Below are positions 45,430 to 57,579 of a stretch of 64,000 nucleotides of DNA, in pieces. Both the position numbers and the translations under genes were made by a program. This stretch comes from Actinomucor elegans (taxonomy: Eukaryota > Mucoromycota > Mucoromycetes > Mucorales > Mucoraceae). Position 1 is the stretch's first letter, and every line of letters starts with the position of its first letter. The notes under the pieces were generated by a model. That model was given only the letters and a program-made list of their open reading frames with translations. It did no database searches and was not told the DNA's origin. The stretch is from contig JAMSLZ010000005.1 in assembly GCA_026027325.1 (NCBI GenBank), forward strand, positions 2,294,001 to 2,358,000, given 5' to 3'.

Positions 45430-47474
45430 TTACTCTTGCATTTCGGGTGATTCACCAAAGTATTGATCTACAAGCCTATTTGCAAAGGCAAACAATTCTG
45501 GATCAGGTGCTGGGGCAACCGCCGCCAATGCTTCCATGCATTCAGGAACGTTATCAATAACTTCTTTACCCTAACAGCCACTATGATCAATACTGGGCCT
45601 TATTGAAACGTTTGGTTATTTACCTTTGAAGATTGTGTTAAAAGCAATTCAATGTACCCTAACCCCAATCTGATCATATCCGCGTCTTGAGACTTGACAA
45701 GATCAAGGAAAGCTGGAAGCAACTGCTTATGAATTAATTTATCCAAATGCTCTGGACCATGATTAGCAATGTTCATAATACAATAAGCAGCCTATATAAA
45801 ATGTAAACTTAGTCTCCTGGTCTGACATGTCATAGTGCTACACTTACACCTTTGCGGATATCAAATGCACCACGGACGACAAGATCAGAGAGATGCTTGA
45901 TAATATCAAGCTCTTCTAGCTTTTGAATAATTTCAGGATCTTGACTGTAGGGTAAAGTGAGTCATTTGTCTATAACCTCTCAATGGAACGTATAATATAT
46001 ATAACATACCTGGAGGTGATGTTGGATAAAACCCAAAGGGATTCCTTTTTTACAACCCTACTTTGTAACAAAAACCTTAGTCAACCTGTTTTTTTATGAT
46101 CCTGAGCGATTTGCTACCTTTGATCTGACTTTGTTAACTTTACTACGATAGGTAAAAAGTCTTCTTGTTCGGCTATTGTCTTTAGGTAATTTTCAGAACC
46201 CACCAAATTACCCAATGTTCTCAAAACAGGCAGTACAACGGGGCCTTGTTCCGATAAAGTAGCTAAATCTTGAACCAGAGGAGCAGCAAATCCTTTGGCC
46301 ATGATCTCATCGCGAAACTTTTCACTGCCTGCAGTTAAATAACTAATAACCCAACATATTTCAGTGGCTGTATCTTCATTGGACAAATGCTTCAATAGCT
46401 TGTCAGACAGTCCAGCGGTAAAGAACTCTTGTAGTTGACCTTCTTGCCCACGAGCCAAGTTGGCCAAAGCAAAACAAGCAGACTGTATCAATTGAACGTC
46501 CTTCGAATCCAACATACGAACCAGTGGCTTGATAGCACCATTATCACGGATAGTGGAACGTACCTTGTCATCTTCGTCGTTCATATCGCCCAAATCCTCA
46601 GCAGCCATATTGCCTAACGCGCCTGCAGCAATTTCGCGTAGATTCTTCAACAAGAAACACATAAAGAAAGAAAATGCTTTAGTATTTTCTTTTCTTTATC
46701 TTCTTGTTACCGAGAACAGTGTTAAACTACTATATGTACCATGTTATCTGAATCCAAGAGGGAAATGAGGTATGGAACAGTAGAAACAGATTTGATCCAA
46801 AGGTCGTAAGGCCCCGCAGCGATGTCTATAAAGAAAAATAAGTCGATGTATACCAGTTAGTGATTCATACTTACTTGAGATAGTTTGAGCTGCTTCGATT
46901 TGCTCTTCCGAATTTGAACCAGAGATCATTTGCTAATAGTATATCAACTAGGTGTTAGCTTTTTTTTTTCTTTGTAGGATATAGAATGATACTTTACAGT
47001 TAATGTTTGGATACAGTTACCTTCCGTAATGTATTTGATCAATGCCTGAGCTGGTTCCAATACAAACCTGCCAATATGTTGAGCAGCAACGATGCGGAGC
47101 GATCTATCATCACTTGTCAGATCCTTGGCAAGCCCCTCTACTTGGGCCGTGGAAAGCCGATAATAAGGGCTGATATCATCTGTTCCAAATAGTTTAGTCA
47201 TAGAAATAGACTTGAAAAAAAAAGCCTATTATTTACCATCGTGTTCATCTTTTTTCTCAGATGCAGGCTCTTCTTCACCTGCACTTTCGTATTCTTCGTG
47301 GCGAGTCAAGTTACGGAAGCGCTTTGCAGTAATAAGCTGTTCGCGGTGCTTTTTACGAAGAGTCTCATTGATAGCGACCCGTCTCTTGATGAGTTCGTCC
47401 GGCGTTCTCGAAATACTCGTACGCTTATATAAGCCTCGGTGATCAGAGTTTGAATTTCTTCTAGTTTTACCCAT
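45430..47474 (-). CDS. Importin alpha (karyopherin alpha)-like armadillo protein
   Basis: Adaptor that carries NLS cargo with importin beta. Start MGKTRRNSNSDHRGLYKRTS at 47474. A basic N-terminus (IKRRVAINETLRKKHREQLI) fits an importin-beta-binding segment. Armadillo repeats follow, with the usual small-residue helices: LRIVAAQHIGRFV, EEQIEAAQTIS then NIAAG-like text, LREIAAGALGNMAAED, IQSACFALANLARG, EICWVISYLTAG, RVVKKESLWVLSNITS, FDIRKGAAYCIMNIANHGPE. It ends VDQYFGESPEMQE. About eight exons. Several NLS-groove WxxxN pairs of classical importin alpha appear as variants (ALGNM, ALANL), so this may be a diverged paralogue with altered cargo choice. Family call good, orthology uncertain. Confidence 0.82.
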
Positions 47475-47960
47475 GTCTTAATAGTGGAAATAGCTGGTAA
47501 ACAAAAGAAAAAAAAAAGAAAACAGTGCCGCTTTCTATGCTTTTATTCTGTGAGAATTCATGCAAACAGTTGTTTTTCCCGGTTGTGACTGCTTGAGGTG
47601 CAGTGTAAGCCTTTGCAGAATTTCTTAGGAGGCTCTATATACTGCCATGTTATTGTATATCATTTACAACTCTAGAAGAACTATTCTATAATACAATATG
47701 ATGACCATTACCTTTTTTTGGTGATAAAAAAAAAAGAAGTTTAAGACGCGTCCACTTTTATGAATTATTGCATGATTTTGTTATTTGAGACCCAGGCAGG
47801 TAGCGGTGGTGATGGTGGTAGTGGTAGTGGTAGTGGTATAAGTATAGACCCAGTAGTAGCAAATATGATAGTAACCAACGCCTGCAATGTATCCTATTTG
47901 TCAAATACGCTGAATGTTGCTACTATTTTCTCTTTTTCTTTCTTATAATCACTGATAAGT

Positions 47961-48843
47961 ATGCCCAAGACACCACCGCTCATAATCCCAACGAACCTAC
48001 CAGGAAACTGGACAGCTCGTGCCAAGGTCAATAAGAAGAACAAGCCCAACATCTTTGCAGCACAAAACAAACAGATATCGTTCAATACTAATGACGAGCT
48101 GCACTATCTTTCTTCCCCGTCCTACAATGGTTACCCATCTGTTACAAATGGCTCACTTACAGATCAACAGCGGCAGCAAGGAAGTGTGGCGCCTTCAAAG
48201 CATCCTGTTCCTTCATTTGAAGAGCGCGTTCTTGAAGCTACAAGCCCTATCTTTGAAGGGCCCAAGATCAACAAGCAGTGTGACCCTATTTTATATACTC
48301 CAAATCATAACAGTTCTCAGCTAACTCAAAGCAGCCATATGAACGGAAACCAGCAACAGAAGCACTTGACAGAAAATCAGCAGCAGCAAAACAATGAGCA
48401 GCCTACTTCCCTACCTGTACTAGCATCTACCAACATGATCATCGATGGTGGCTTTGAAGGAACTGGTACTCAGAATAAAGAACAACGTATCAATATTGAA
48501 GATGAAACCGGACGTTCTACGGAGCAGCTTGAATCTCTTTCATTTGGTATAGTATATGACAAGGATTAGAATCGTTATTACTACAGTTACTTAGTGGTAT
48601 TTTAGCTTCTCAAGACCTAGGAGAAGAATTTCAAAAGTATATGGAGGAATACAGGCAAATCAAAAAGTAAAAATATTATTCAATACATTAACTGAAGTTA
48701 CTTTCTGCTAATTGCTTGATAACAGAGAAATAGAAGACAAAAAGAGAGAACTCTGGCTCTATACTGAGGATCGCATGAACTATTTGGATCAACGACAAGC
48801 TTATTTTCAAAAACAATTGAAGATACTACGAGGATACTTATAA
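47961..48843 (+). CDS. Q-rich protein with C-terminal coiled coil, unknown function
   Basis: ATG 47961 (MPKTPPLIIPTNLPGNWTAR). The first exon runs to about 48544. A GTATAG intron ends in TATTTTAG, giving ASQDLGEEFQKYMEEYRQIK. A second intron (about 48668-48724) leads into EIEDKKRELWLYTEDRMNYL then DQRQAYFQKQLKILRGYL and the stop. The N-terminal 190 residues are low-complexity (Gln, Asn, Ser, Pro); the last 60 are a strongly charged helix likely to form a coiled coil. I do not recognise a family. A glycine/serine microsatellite just upstream (47805-47838) is outside the ORF. Confidence 0.7.
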
Positions 48844-49565
48844 ATATCGAGTAAAATGCACAATGCCTATAATATAGATAGCAAATATTTCAATAAAAGC
48901 TTTGAAATATATACACTAGTGTTTTACATTAATAAAGTCAAAGCATATGAGTCACATTGCAATAGCCCAAGTAAAGTTTGAGTGTAGACGGTATCTAGGT
49001 AATAAGTCAAAAACCATTTGCTAGTAAAAGTTCTTAGGGTTACTGAACACAGACATCTTATTATTAAATCCTCAAAACCAAAAGGATAAAAGTGATCCTG
49101 CATTCATTTGAGAGTAACTAGTGTTACAAACTGGCTTTCAAATGCATTTTATTATTATATCAGGAGTCATCAATTCCAATCTTCTTCCTACTCTTCTATT
49201 TCACTTTTGAGTATCAGTTATGCCCCCTTGTTATATGCTTTTATATACAATTTTTATTCTTTATAATTGAAATGTATCTTATTATATTATGTACAAACTA
49301 TAGCATCAACAATCCTCAGGTTTTAGTTATATATTTTTTACATCTACTTTTTCTCAATCAGACGACGTGTAAACCTGTTGATCATTACAGTATCAACTCC
49401 TTGATTGTACCTATATTATTCTTTAACCAACTTAATACTGCTATGTGTAATATTGGTAGCTGTTCTGACAAAAAAAAAATCACTTTGAATATACCGCTTT
49501 CTATTATAATTACTTTGCAACAATAGTGCATGTAGCTGTAAAACTAAATCAAAAAAAAAAGAAAT
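48844..49565. other. Spacer between the Q-rich gene and tRNA-iMet
   Basis: About 700 bp of AT-rich DNA. The plus-strand frame 49272-49526 is hydrophobic and low-complexity, not credible. The A-run at about 49550-49560 is the Pol III terminator (T-run on the minus strand) of the adjoining tRNA. Confidence 0.55.
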
Positions 49566-49637
49566 AGCATCAGTCCGTTTCGATCAGACGACCTCAGGGT
49601 TATGGGCCCTGCGCGCTCCCTGCTGCGCCATGATGCT
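49566..49637 (-). tRNA. Initiator tRNA-Met (CAT)
   Basis: 72-nt, intronless, minus strand. Acceptor stem AGCATCA/TGATGCT (A1:U72 pair). D stem GCGC/GCGC. Anticodon stem CAGGG/CCCTG with loop CCCATAA (anticodon CAT, C at position 33). T arm with loop GATCGAAAC, lacking the usual TTC. A1:U72, the GGG/CCC-flanked anticodon stem and the A54-type T loop are the classical eukaryotic initiator features. A T-run follows immediately downstream on the minus strand as terminator. Confidence 0.96.
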
Positions 49638-49738
49638 ACTTATGGAAATAGATTTTGAAAGAATATTAAAATCTGCAAATTTTAAAAAGTAAAAGCAGTC
49701 ACAAAAAGCCATTTTTTCCGCACTCCTATTTTAGCCAA

Positions 49739-51153
49739 TTAAGATGGTGTCCCTGAAAAGCCTTCTTTCTCTTGGGAAGACTATGGTTTTTCAGTGTTCA
49801 CATGTACTTATTTATTTTTCCTAACATATACATTATAATTAAGCAACTACCTGTTGCAATTGAATTTGAGAAAATTGTTCTTCATAATCAATTGAGCGGA
49901 TTGCCCAAGCAACGCAGTAATGAGCAGAGAGCAAATGCCATTCTTCAAGTTCATCCAATATTTCTAGTTTTGCCAATCTATTACATAGAATTTAATAACT
50001 ACGAGTCCAATAATACATCATTATTTACGTATACCTTGCTATTTCTGATCTATCTAAATACTTGTCGTGAATCGTGTTGACATCAACAGCTGTTGCGCTC
50101 TTCCAACCAAGCTCTTTAAATCTTCTTTCTTGATGTATCAAGTCTGGAAATGCTTGTATGCCTTTCAATTCGATGTCTCGACTCTTTAAATTACGAATCA
50201 TCATCTTTCCGAAAGCATCTTCTGGTTTGATTTGTTCATACAAGGCAAACATGGTGTTTGTCATATTATCCGTAATCCATTTCAAAATAACATTTGAATC
50301 CTCGGGTTCAAGATAGATAAACACACATTCAGATAAAAATAACGTTGGAGCACTGGCACATTTCGTTGATACTATAAGTGAAATGTCACAATACGACTGT
50401 GTGTTGTACACTTACTTGTGATCTAATCCTGCATTAACCAACCGCTTTGTTATGTCTGTCCAATTTCTCAAATCACCGCCAAGAATACAGTAATTTGAGC
50501 TTTTTAGATCCATTCCACCTCGTTCAATTTTCACTTCACTTGGATCATCCAATAAACTACTTAATTCTTTTCGTTTTTTGATTGCCATGGCCTTTTTCAT
50601 TGTGATTTCAGGAAAATCGACTTCAAAATACTTTGACAGGCGGTTCGATAGTTTTGTTTCATCTTTATCCAAATAGCCAGCCTACGATTCAATCAGTAAT
50701 TTTGAGCTATATAAATCCTATGAATAAAGTACCTTGATATTAAAATATCGTGTATCAAAACCAGCACCTAATGCTACGATCTGTTTCTTATCACTTGACA
50801 TTGCTAGAAACTGAGAAACGAGCGAGTCCATTGCTTGACATCGAATATAAGTTCCTATACATTTATGCATTAGCTATTGCACTCGAATGATTGTTGAATG
50901 TAATACCTCTGTTGATTATAGGTGATCTTCGAACGGGCCTTTTAACAAAAAACCGCACAAAAGGGTCTTTGAAGTAGTCTAAATTCACTGCAGACCTAAT
51001 GGCCGAAACGATGGTTTAATATCGACGCGTCTTTCAAGTAGAATTTTCTTTTTTTATTTTCTTTTTTACTTACAATCGACTAACAGTTGCATCATCATTA
51101 GTGCCTCTCACTACATCATCATTTGCTTCTACTTTATCTTCGGGAAAATTCAT
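49739..51153 (-). CDS. PPM1: Leucine carboxyl methyltransferase 1 (PP2A methyltransferase)
   Basis: Methylates the C-terminal Leu of the PP2A catalytic subunit, controlling holoenzyme assembly. Start MNFPEDKVEANDDVVRGTND at 51153. Motifs: NLDYFKDPFVRFFVKRPVRR then SPIINRGTYIRCQAMD; SAM-binding VALGAGFDTRYF; YFEVDFPEITMKKAMAIKK; a GGDLRNW block; SECVFIYLEP; and in the C-terminal half EEWHLLSAHYCVAWAI, which helps bind the PP2A tail. It ends SSQEKEGFSGTPS at 49739. About seven exons, small introns. The plus-strand frame at 49772-50080 is its antisense shadow. Confidence 0.94.
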
Positions 51154-52117
51154 TGAAAAAAGAAATAATTATGCACCCGATTCCAAAACATAACAGGAAA
51201 TATATTATAAACAGTGGTTGGTTACAGTCCCGCTTTCGATTTTTTGATAGTCAATTTGGTGACACTTTTGCCTATGGAAACAGTCTTTACCAACCAAATT
51301 TAACGATGTTTTGTTGAATAGCACATAAAAAGGACGTTATTTTGTTGTATGAATGACTCGGAGGTTTTGACTAACAGCTTTATACAGAATACAATAAAAA
51401 GAGGATATCCAAGTACGAAAAGTAGAGTTTACCCAAAAAATTCGGCTGAAAGACAAAGCAAGCGCCTTTTTAACAAGAACTTTAATGGATGTATTTAGGA
51501 GCTCGTACTAAGTAAAAAGCAGTTATTAATATTGAAGTGAAATGAATGGAATGATTTGGGAACATTATTTTGATAGATACTGCCACCAGACACTCTTTTT
51601 AGAACCTTTACATATCTCGGCTAACCCCACTTTAATATTGCATCTGATTACTTGGAACGTGTTCAAAATAAATTACTACATGTCTCATAGATTTATTAAT
51701 TTATATATTTACGGATATTACATCTGATTACTTGTACATGTTCAGAATGAATTGTTAATTCTATTATAACCTTTATTCAAAGAAGCTGTAGCGAATATTA
51801 CGTTATCTATGTCAATTTCAAACTGTAGTGATAGGTAGACATTATAGTTTATATCAATTCATTGATAAACCAAGACCAGTCGAATGTCGCATCAGATTAG
51901 TTATTCATGTATGAGTAATCTGCTGCGTTTACTGGAATCTTTAAATATCCAACTATAACAAACATGTCATGACCAGCTGCAACATATTTTCTATACCGAG
52001 AACTGACTGCTGGATGCTCTTTGAAACCCAGGCCTTTATGTCGATTTTTTTTTTTTTTTTTTTTTTTTTTTCGTAACCGATCTTGAGATCGTTTTTTATT
52101 TTATTTGATTTTAGATC
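51154..52117. other. Spacer with clustered dispersed-element fragments
   Basis: AT-rich. Holds three partial copies (51611-51675, 51717-51757, 51865-51915) and a long T-run at 52047-52070 just upstream of the Trm61-like gene. No gene seen. Confidence 0.55.
51611..51915 (+). repeat. Dispersed element, cluster of three partial copies (i, j, k)
   Basis: i: CATATCTCGGCTAACCCCAC then TTTAATATTGCATCTGATTA and a CTTGGAACGTGTTCAAAAT block. j: ACATCTGATTACTTGTACAT then GTTCAGAATGAATTG. k: AAACCAAGACCAGTCGAATG then TCGCATCAGATTAG. i and j share the segment from CATCTGATTAC to AATxAAT. Confidence 0.6.
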
Positions 52118-53259
52118 ATGTTTACCTTTTCTCAACGATCGTTAGCAAGATCCATCAAACATGTTCGCCATTACAAAACATTTGAACAAGGTGATTTCTG
52201 CATGTTGCGTCAAGTGAAATCAAACAAGAAATTCTTTGTGGGACCTCTTGAACAAACTGGGGAACGAGGCGTCAAGGGAGGAGCGATTGCCCACACTAAT
52301 ATCATTGGGAAAGCACCGAGATCAGTCATAAGAACAGAAGATGGTAAATAACAAAAAAAAAAAAACAAAAAACAAAAAACAAAAAAAAAACCCCCAATGA
52401 TGCTTGACGATTTTAAGCCTTCTTGTTTAGATAGTCTAGGTTACATGGCTCATTTCCCTACACTAGAAGAGTAAATACATGAAGTTTGATCTTTTTACTG
52501 TTCTGACGTTCATTTGCAATAGATTCGTAGTGAATGTACCAAGAGCATGTACTCCTATCTATCCCAAAGATGCATCAACTATAGTAAGGAATATTTTGGT
52601 CGACAAACAAACAGAAGGTTCTTATCTCCATTTAATGCTAGGTTCAAATGTTGGATTTGGAACCTGGGCATCGAGTACTTGAAGCTGGTACTGGTAATGG
52701 ATCATTAACTCTCTATATGGCAAGAGCAGTGGCAGGTGGTGGCGATTGCATTGGGAAAATCGATACCTTTGATATCCGGGAGTCACATTCCAATACTGCA
52801 CGTAAACATGTTGAACGTTACTCTCGAGGAAAATACAGCCCCATTGTTTCGTTTCATATTGGTTCTGTTGCTGATACGCTGCCTGCATTGATGGAGCCTC
52901 AGGAGCAATATGATGCCATCGCATTAGATATGCCTGAGCCTTGCGATCAGATACCACGTCTTTTACCGTACTTGAGAAACGATAGATTTCTTGTTTGTTA
53001 TTTGCCCAATATGACTCAAGTCTTAGCATTGGCTGAATTGGTGATTGATTTACCTCTGGTGATGGAAAGCTGTATAGAAGCAGAATGGAAAGAGTGGGAA
53101 GTTAGAGCCACCAACATTAGAAGCAGATTAAAGAAAGATGCTGATGAACAAAAAGAGGCGATACCTACTGATGCTTGGGTATGTAGGCCAAAGAACTTTG
53201 ATGTAAAAGGTCACACTGCTTTCCTTGTCAAGTTGAGAAAATCAGCTGCTGTTTTGTAA
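52118..53259 (+). CDS. tRNA (adenine-58-N1)-methyltransferase, Trm61/TRMT61B-like (mitochondrial type)
   Basis: Probably makes m1A58 in the T loop of tRNA. Start MFTFSQRSLARSIKHVRHYK, a basic, acid-free N-terminus fitting a mitochondrial targeting peptide. Exons begin at 52118, about 52431, about 52525 and about 52640. They join as EDG/DSLGYMAHFPTLEE/FVVNVPRACTPIYPKDASTI then VQMLDLEPGHRVLEAGTGNG, the SAM motif I of the Trm61 family, preceded by the typical TPxxYPKDA. Later: DTFDIRESH, DAIALDMPEP (motif IV) and RFLVCYLPNMTQV. The C-terminus GHTAFLVKLRKS is also family-typical. An A-rich run inside intron 1 (52350-52390) is probably slippage DNA. It could be the single-subunit mitochondrial enzyme rather than the Trm6-dependent one. 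Confidence 0.9.
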
Positions 53260-53402
53260 TAGAAAAAAAAATTTCATTCTAGACCTATACTATTAATGTA
53301 CTAGTTACCCGAACTTTTTTATTATGCAAACCATTCGTTATATAAAGGAATACTAGTGTATGTCTTTTGTTTCATCTCTTTACTTTTTACTATACCATTA
53401 AA

Positions 53403-53689
53403 ATGCCTAGCTATCCCAGAAAGTCTTCATTCTCTCAAAATGGTTGTATTACAGCTGATGAGTATGACTATCATACAACAACATCCATCAAGAAAATAGT
53501 TTCACAGCCACCAACAGATCACTCACAACGTACTGGTAAACTCTTGCCTTATATCGCTTCTATGGTAAGCATCGCTTGGATTTGGCATGGACAACCATGT
53601 TCTTATTTTCTTGTTTAACTTAGCAAAACCGAAGATTTACTGAAAAAGACCTTCACTTAAAGAGTAACAAACCGAAATCAAGCCTATGA
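53403..53689 (+). CDS. Small two-exon protein, 75 aa, unknown
   Basis: Exons 53403-53564 and 53624-53689. Reads MPSYPRKSSFSQNGCITADE then YDYHTTTSIKKIVSQPPTDH, and QNRRFTEKDLHLKSNKPKSS plus Leu-stop across a 59-nt intron. Basic, Ser/Lys-rich, no membrane segment. It sits 176 bp upstream of the ferritin gene on the same strand. I do not recognise it; the clean intron and in-phase exons support a real gene. Confidence 0.6.
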
Positions 53690-53865
53690 ATGATTTTCCT
53701 AGCTTGCTCCTAGTTACACACACACTCCTATGCGTCAAATGAAAATTTTTCCTTTGTTATAGTCAGGTTTCTCGGCCTTTTCTTTTTCTTTCGGTCTTTA
53801 TCCTTTTTCTTACACTACAAAACTCCCCCCTTTCACTTACATTTTGTAAATAAAGCAAAAGTATC

Positions 53866-54583
53866 ATGGTCGTTCAATCACTCGCCAAACAAAACTTTGC
53901 CAAAGCGTCAGAGGATGCCTTGAACCAACAAATTCAAATGCACCAAGTAGCTCAGCAAACTTATATAGCTGCTTCTGCTTATTTCGATCAAGCTGAACAC
54001 GCGTTACCTGTATGTACCTTATCTTGAAAAAAAAAATTATTGCTGTAAGAAAAAAAGTGTCATTGAACCCTATGAAAATCATAGGGCTTTTCCAAGTTCT
54101 TTCATGAACGAGCTGAGCATGAAGGCAAACTTGCTCAACATTTGATCGATTATCAAATTACGCGTGGAGGACTCTGTTTTATCAGCTCTCTTCCTCAACC
54201 CTTGGTAAATAAATAAATTATAGAAAAGGCAATATGTAAACTAACTCTTACCAAAAGACCGACTGGCAATCGTCTACTAATGCAATCGAAACTTGTTTGG
54301 CTCTTGAAAAAGACGTAAACAAATCCTTGTTAAGTTTGACTGCACTCGCTTATTCCAACGGTGACGGTCATCTGCGTCACATATTAAAGTAAGTTAAATC
54401 GGTTTATTGTTTATCGATCTAATAATGCGAAACATAAACAGAGGTGGGCATTTGAGACATAAGGTTCAAACGATTGAAAACGTCGCGAAAGGATATACTC
54501 AGATTAAGCGCGTTGGTGGTGAAGGACTTGGTTTGCATTTGTTGGATCAGGACTTATTCAAACACGAAAAATTCGTCGTATAA
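53866..54583 (+). CDS. Ferritin, four exons, incomplete ferroxidase site
   Basis: Iron-storage four-helix-bundle protein, 178 residues, usual ferritin size. Exons 53866-54009, 54085-54204, 54258-54388, 54442-54583. Helix A: QNFAKASEDALNQQIQMHQV; then YIAASAYFDQAEHALPGFSK with the ALPGF turn; helix B: FFHERAEHEGKLAQHLIDYQ then TRGG; then WQSSTNAIETCLALEKDVNK and SLLSLTALAYSNGDGHLRHI. Aligned by eye to animal H chains, the Tyr of helix A, the Glu of the helix-B pair and the helix-C Glu are kept. The first-site Glu reads His, the helix-B His reads Leu and the helix-D Gln reads Lys. Ferritins are absent from Dikarya but known in zygomycetes (zygoferritin, lipid-droplet associated). No iron-responsive hairpin recognised. 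Confidence 0.9.
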
Positions 54584-55341
54584 TCCTTGTTTGATCATTC
54601 ATTAGTCAAAGCAAACGGTTATATTTTTTTTTATAAAAAAAAGAGAACGACGTTTTAATAAACTTGTGCTTTTTCATGCTTATCGTGTGTCACAAAAAGA
54701 AGAATGGGAGCACTGATCACTATCAGCTTATTGTCGGAGTTTTATAATTCACTAGAAAAATCCAATCAAAATGGGTGATTTTTTCGTCCAAAACTCCAAG
54801 AGTCATATCAGCCTCTCTTTTGAAGTCATTTTTTTGAAGGTATAATAGCAGACTAGAGATATAGTTTACAAGATTAAATTGAATGAACATGTATGTACTT
54901 TTTTTTTGTATTTGTTCTTACATAAAAACTCAATTCATTGTAATATATAAAAATCTGAACAATGGTAAATTTCCCTAGAAAACACTTTAGTTTACAAAAA
55001 AAAATCTTGGACTCCATTTGGTGAACAATTAAAGCATGTACGAACTTTGTTAATAAACCTAAATCTATTCCAACATTTTCTTTTTGTAAGTTGGAGCATA
55101 ATGGAATAAATTTCTGGATTTTCACCATCTAATCTCCATTATCCAATAAAAAACAATATCCGCAGGAATGCTCTATCCGAAAACCTTATTACAAAGCTCA
55201 AGCAAATTGCTTCTGACCTTGAAACGATTGGATGGCGATCCTTTGCGGTGTTTTCAAGCATGGGATTGTTTGGCCATCTGTTCCATTTTATCAATCTTTC
55301 TTTTTTCACTTTTTTCAACTGTCAAACACCCCCAAGAGAAT
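54584..55341. other. Spacer between ferritin and the arrestin-fold gene
   Basis: AT-rich. The frame upstream from 55168 (MLYPKTLLQSSSKLLLTLKR) is continuous with the arrestin gene but hydrophobic and probably untranslated leader. Nothing else seen. Confidence 0.5.
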
Positions 55342-57296
55342 ATGACCGATAATGGAAGTATTACACATACCATTGGTAATATAGCTCGTGCAGCCACCAC
55401 GCGTCATCGTCACTCAAGACACTTGAGTAGTACCACCGCTTTACCCGTACCACCTCCACCTCAACACACCAACGTTGCCACCCACCGTCACGATCAACAA
55501 TCCAATGTCCATAGTCATGGTCTTTCGGCAGACAGTTCTACAACCACCAATGCTTCAACCAACTTGTCCCAGTCTCCTTCCAACACCTCGCCTGCTGACA
55601 ATAGACGCATGTCACAAGCCGGACTAACGGCCGACGATGGTTTTGTAAATAATATTACTATTGAATTCGATGGAGGAACACATGTCATTGTAAGACCAAA
55701 TCGCGTTGTTCGAGGTAATGTGCCGTAAAACACACCCGAGAACGTCTTTTATAACCCAGGTTTTACATTTAGGTAAGGTGGTTTTAACTGCGGTTGAACG
55801 TTTATACTTTACAAGAATTCGCGTCAAGGTGTGGAGATGGAAATTTGACAGATGATACTCAGATAATTAACATGTCTTGTTGCTTTAGTTTCGTGCCGAG
55901 GAAGTAGCTATTGTTCGAATTGATGAAGGAGCAGGTGATAATAAAGGTGGCGACCGATTACATCAAGCAATCACAACTTTCTTTGAGGCAGATTGGAAGC
56001 TCTGCGGTAATGAAGCTACGGGTAAATGTTAAGACAATGGCTGGGCCAGTCGGGTTATACTAAACAGCTTTATTTGTATTAGCTTATTCACAAGCTGCTT
56101 GGGATGAATTAGAACCAGGAAAGTATGAATTCCCGTTTGCTTTAAAGGTAAAACCAAATACCCAATATTAAAACAGAAGACTCATTTATTTTATTTTATT
56201 TTTTTTTAAAAAAAAAAAATAGTTTCCAAATGTAAATTATCCTCCGTCTATGGAAGAGCCTAAAGGATTCAGCATTCGCTATGTATGGACAGCTCAAGTA
56301 GATGGACCTGCTCTCCAATCTGGTATTAAAAGTAGAGAGTTTGTAACGCCTTATAGGCCAATTATAGTGTCTACACCAGGTAAAAAAGGATCTACTATGG
56401 TAATAGACGCTAAATATGCTAATACCCTGTATATAAAATAGATCGTTCTTGGGAATTTAAAAAGCTGATAATGAGAGACAAGAGAAGCGTAACAGCCGAA
56501 GTAACAGCACAGCTAGTGAAGCAATCGTATTGTCCTGGTAGGTTATACATAGAAGAGTAGAAAAAGCACAACTTAACGCACTTCTTGCATAGATGAACCA
56601 TTTGCTATGCACTTGAAACTGCTACTAGGGCAAGCAGATTCCCGAATCACGTCTATCAGTTTCAAATTTCGTAAGCACCATGAAGGCAAGATGCTTGTTC
56701 AAAAAGGAACAGCTTTTAGAGATCATGTTCGAATCGTATTACAAGGCCAAGTCCCAGTCACTGGTAGTGATTTCAAGTTTGAACAAGATATCTCTTTTGA
56801 TGTACCTACTCGACTGGTATCTCCCTCTTTCATTTCTCGCCATACACGCGTTTATTATGATATTCAATTCCAAGTGGTTGTAGAGCATGGTGGCCTATTC
56901 AAGTCAAATTATCCATTTGAATTCGCTATTCCAATCACTATTGCCAACTTGCCCTATGACCAATTACTACGTATCCCTGGTTTAACATCTATCGAAAACT
57001 ATACAAGCAGTAAGGAGTGCCCTCAGTTCTTTGATCCTACACTGGAGGAACCACCAGAAGAAACTGGATTGCCAAGCGAACTCATGGGTTCAATTCAAGC
57101 TGCTATAATGACTTCGACACCTCGAGACGAGCCACCTAATTATTTCAGTATTCCTACGTTACCAGCTCACCTGGAACTACGTAGAGAACGCAAGGAAAGA
57201 ACTGTTTACATGACACGTTCAGCTAAAGGTGTTGTGCATGGTGTTGAATTGGCAGAAGCAATGGTTATTCCAGGCTTATTCGATGAAGGATGGTAG
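55342..57296 (+). CDS. Arrestin-fold (alpha-arrestin-like) protein
   Basis: Start MTDNGSITHTIGNIARAATT at 55342. A Ser/Thr/Pro/His-rich low-complexity N-terminus covers about 100 residues. Arrestin N-domain strands follow (NNITIEFDGGTHVIVRPNRV then VRGKVVLTAVERLYFTRIRV; EPGKYEFPFALKFPNVNYPP). The C-domain reads WEFKKLIMRDKRSVTAEVTA, YCPDEPFAMHLKLLLGQADS, FKFEQDISFDVPTRLVSPSF and HTRVYYDIQFQVVVEHGGLF. About six or seven exons with 50-100-nt introns. Fungal alpha-arrestins recruit Rsp5 ubiquitin ligase through PPxY motifs. I see only a PPNYF variant near the C-terminus, so ligase binding is not assured. A 34-codon spacer protein upstream in frame was not used as start. Confidence 0.85.
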
Positions 57297-57579
57297 ATCA
57301 TACACTCAGAGTTATTATTACCCCCATCATGTATATAATTATTTCCTGTATCTTTTCTCGTTATATTATTACTAATAGAATGCTTTGTTGCAAGTTGCCA
57401 AGCAGTTGTCTGTTTTCCAGACAACTGGAGTAACGTATAAATAGTCTGCTTTTAGTTCTTGATGAATTTTTGTTATCCATTGTCTCTATAGCTTTGCTGT
57501 CATAATTGTTGTTCAAGGGTTGGTATCCTACTATTATATTATATACGAATCTATTTTTTTCCCATCAAACAAGAGCAGT

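Noticed and set aside
47760..47948. Gly/Ser-rich ORF upstream of the Q-rich gene
   Set aside because: Created by a GGTAGT-type microsatellite; no splice link to the real ORF at 47961 could be made.
49772..50080. 102-codon plus-strand ORF
   Set aside because: Antisense to the last exons of the leucine carboxyl methyltransferase.
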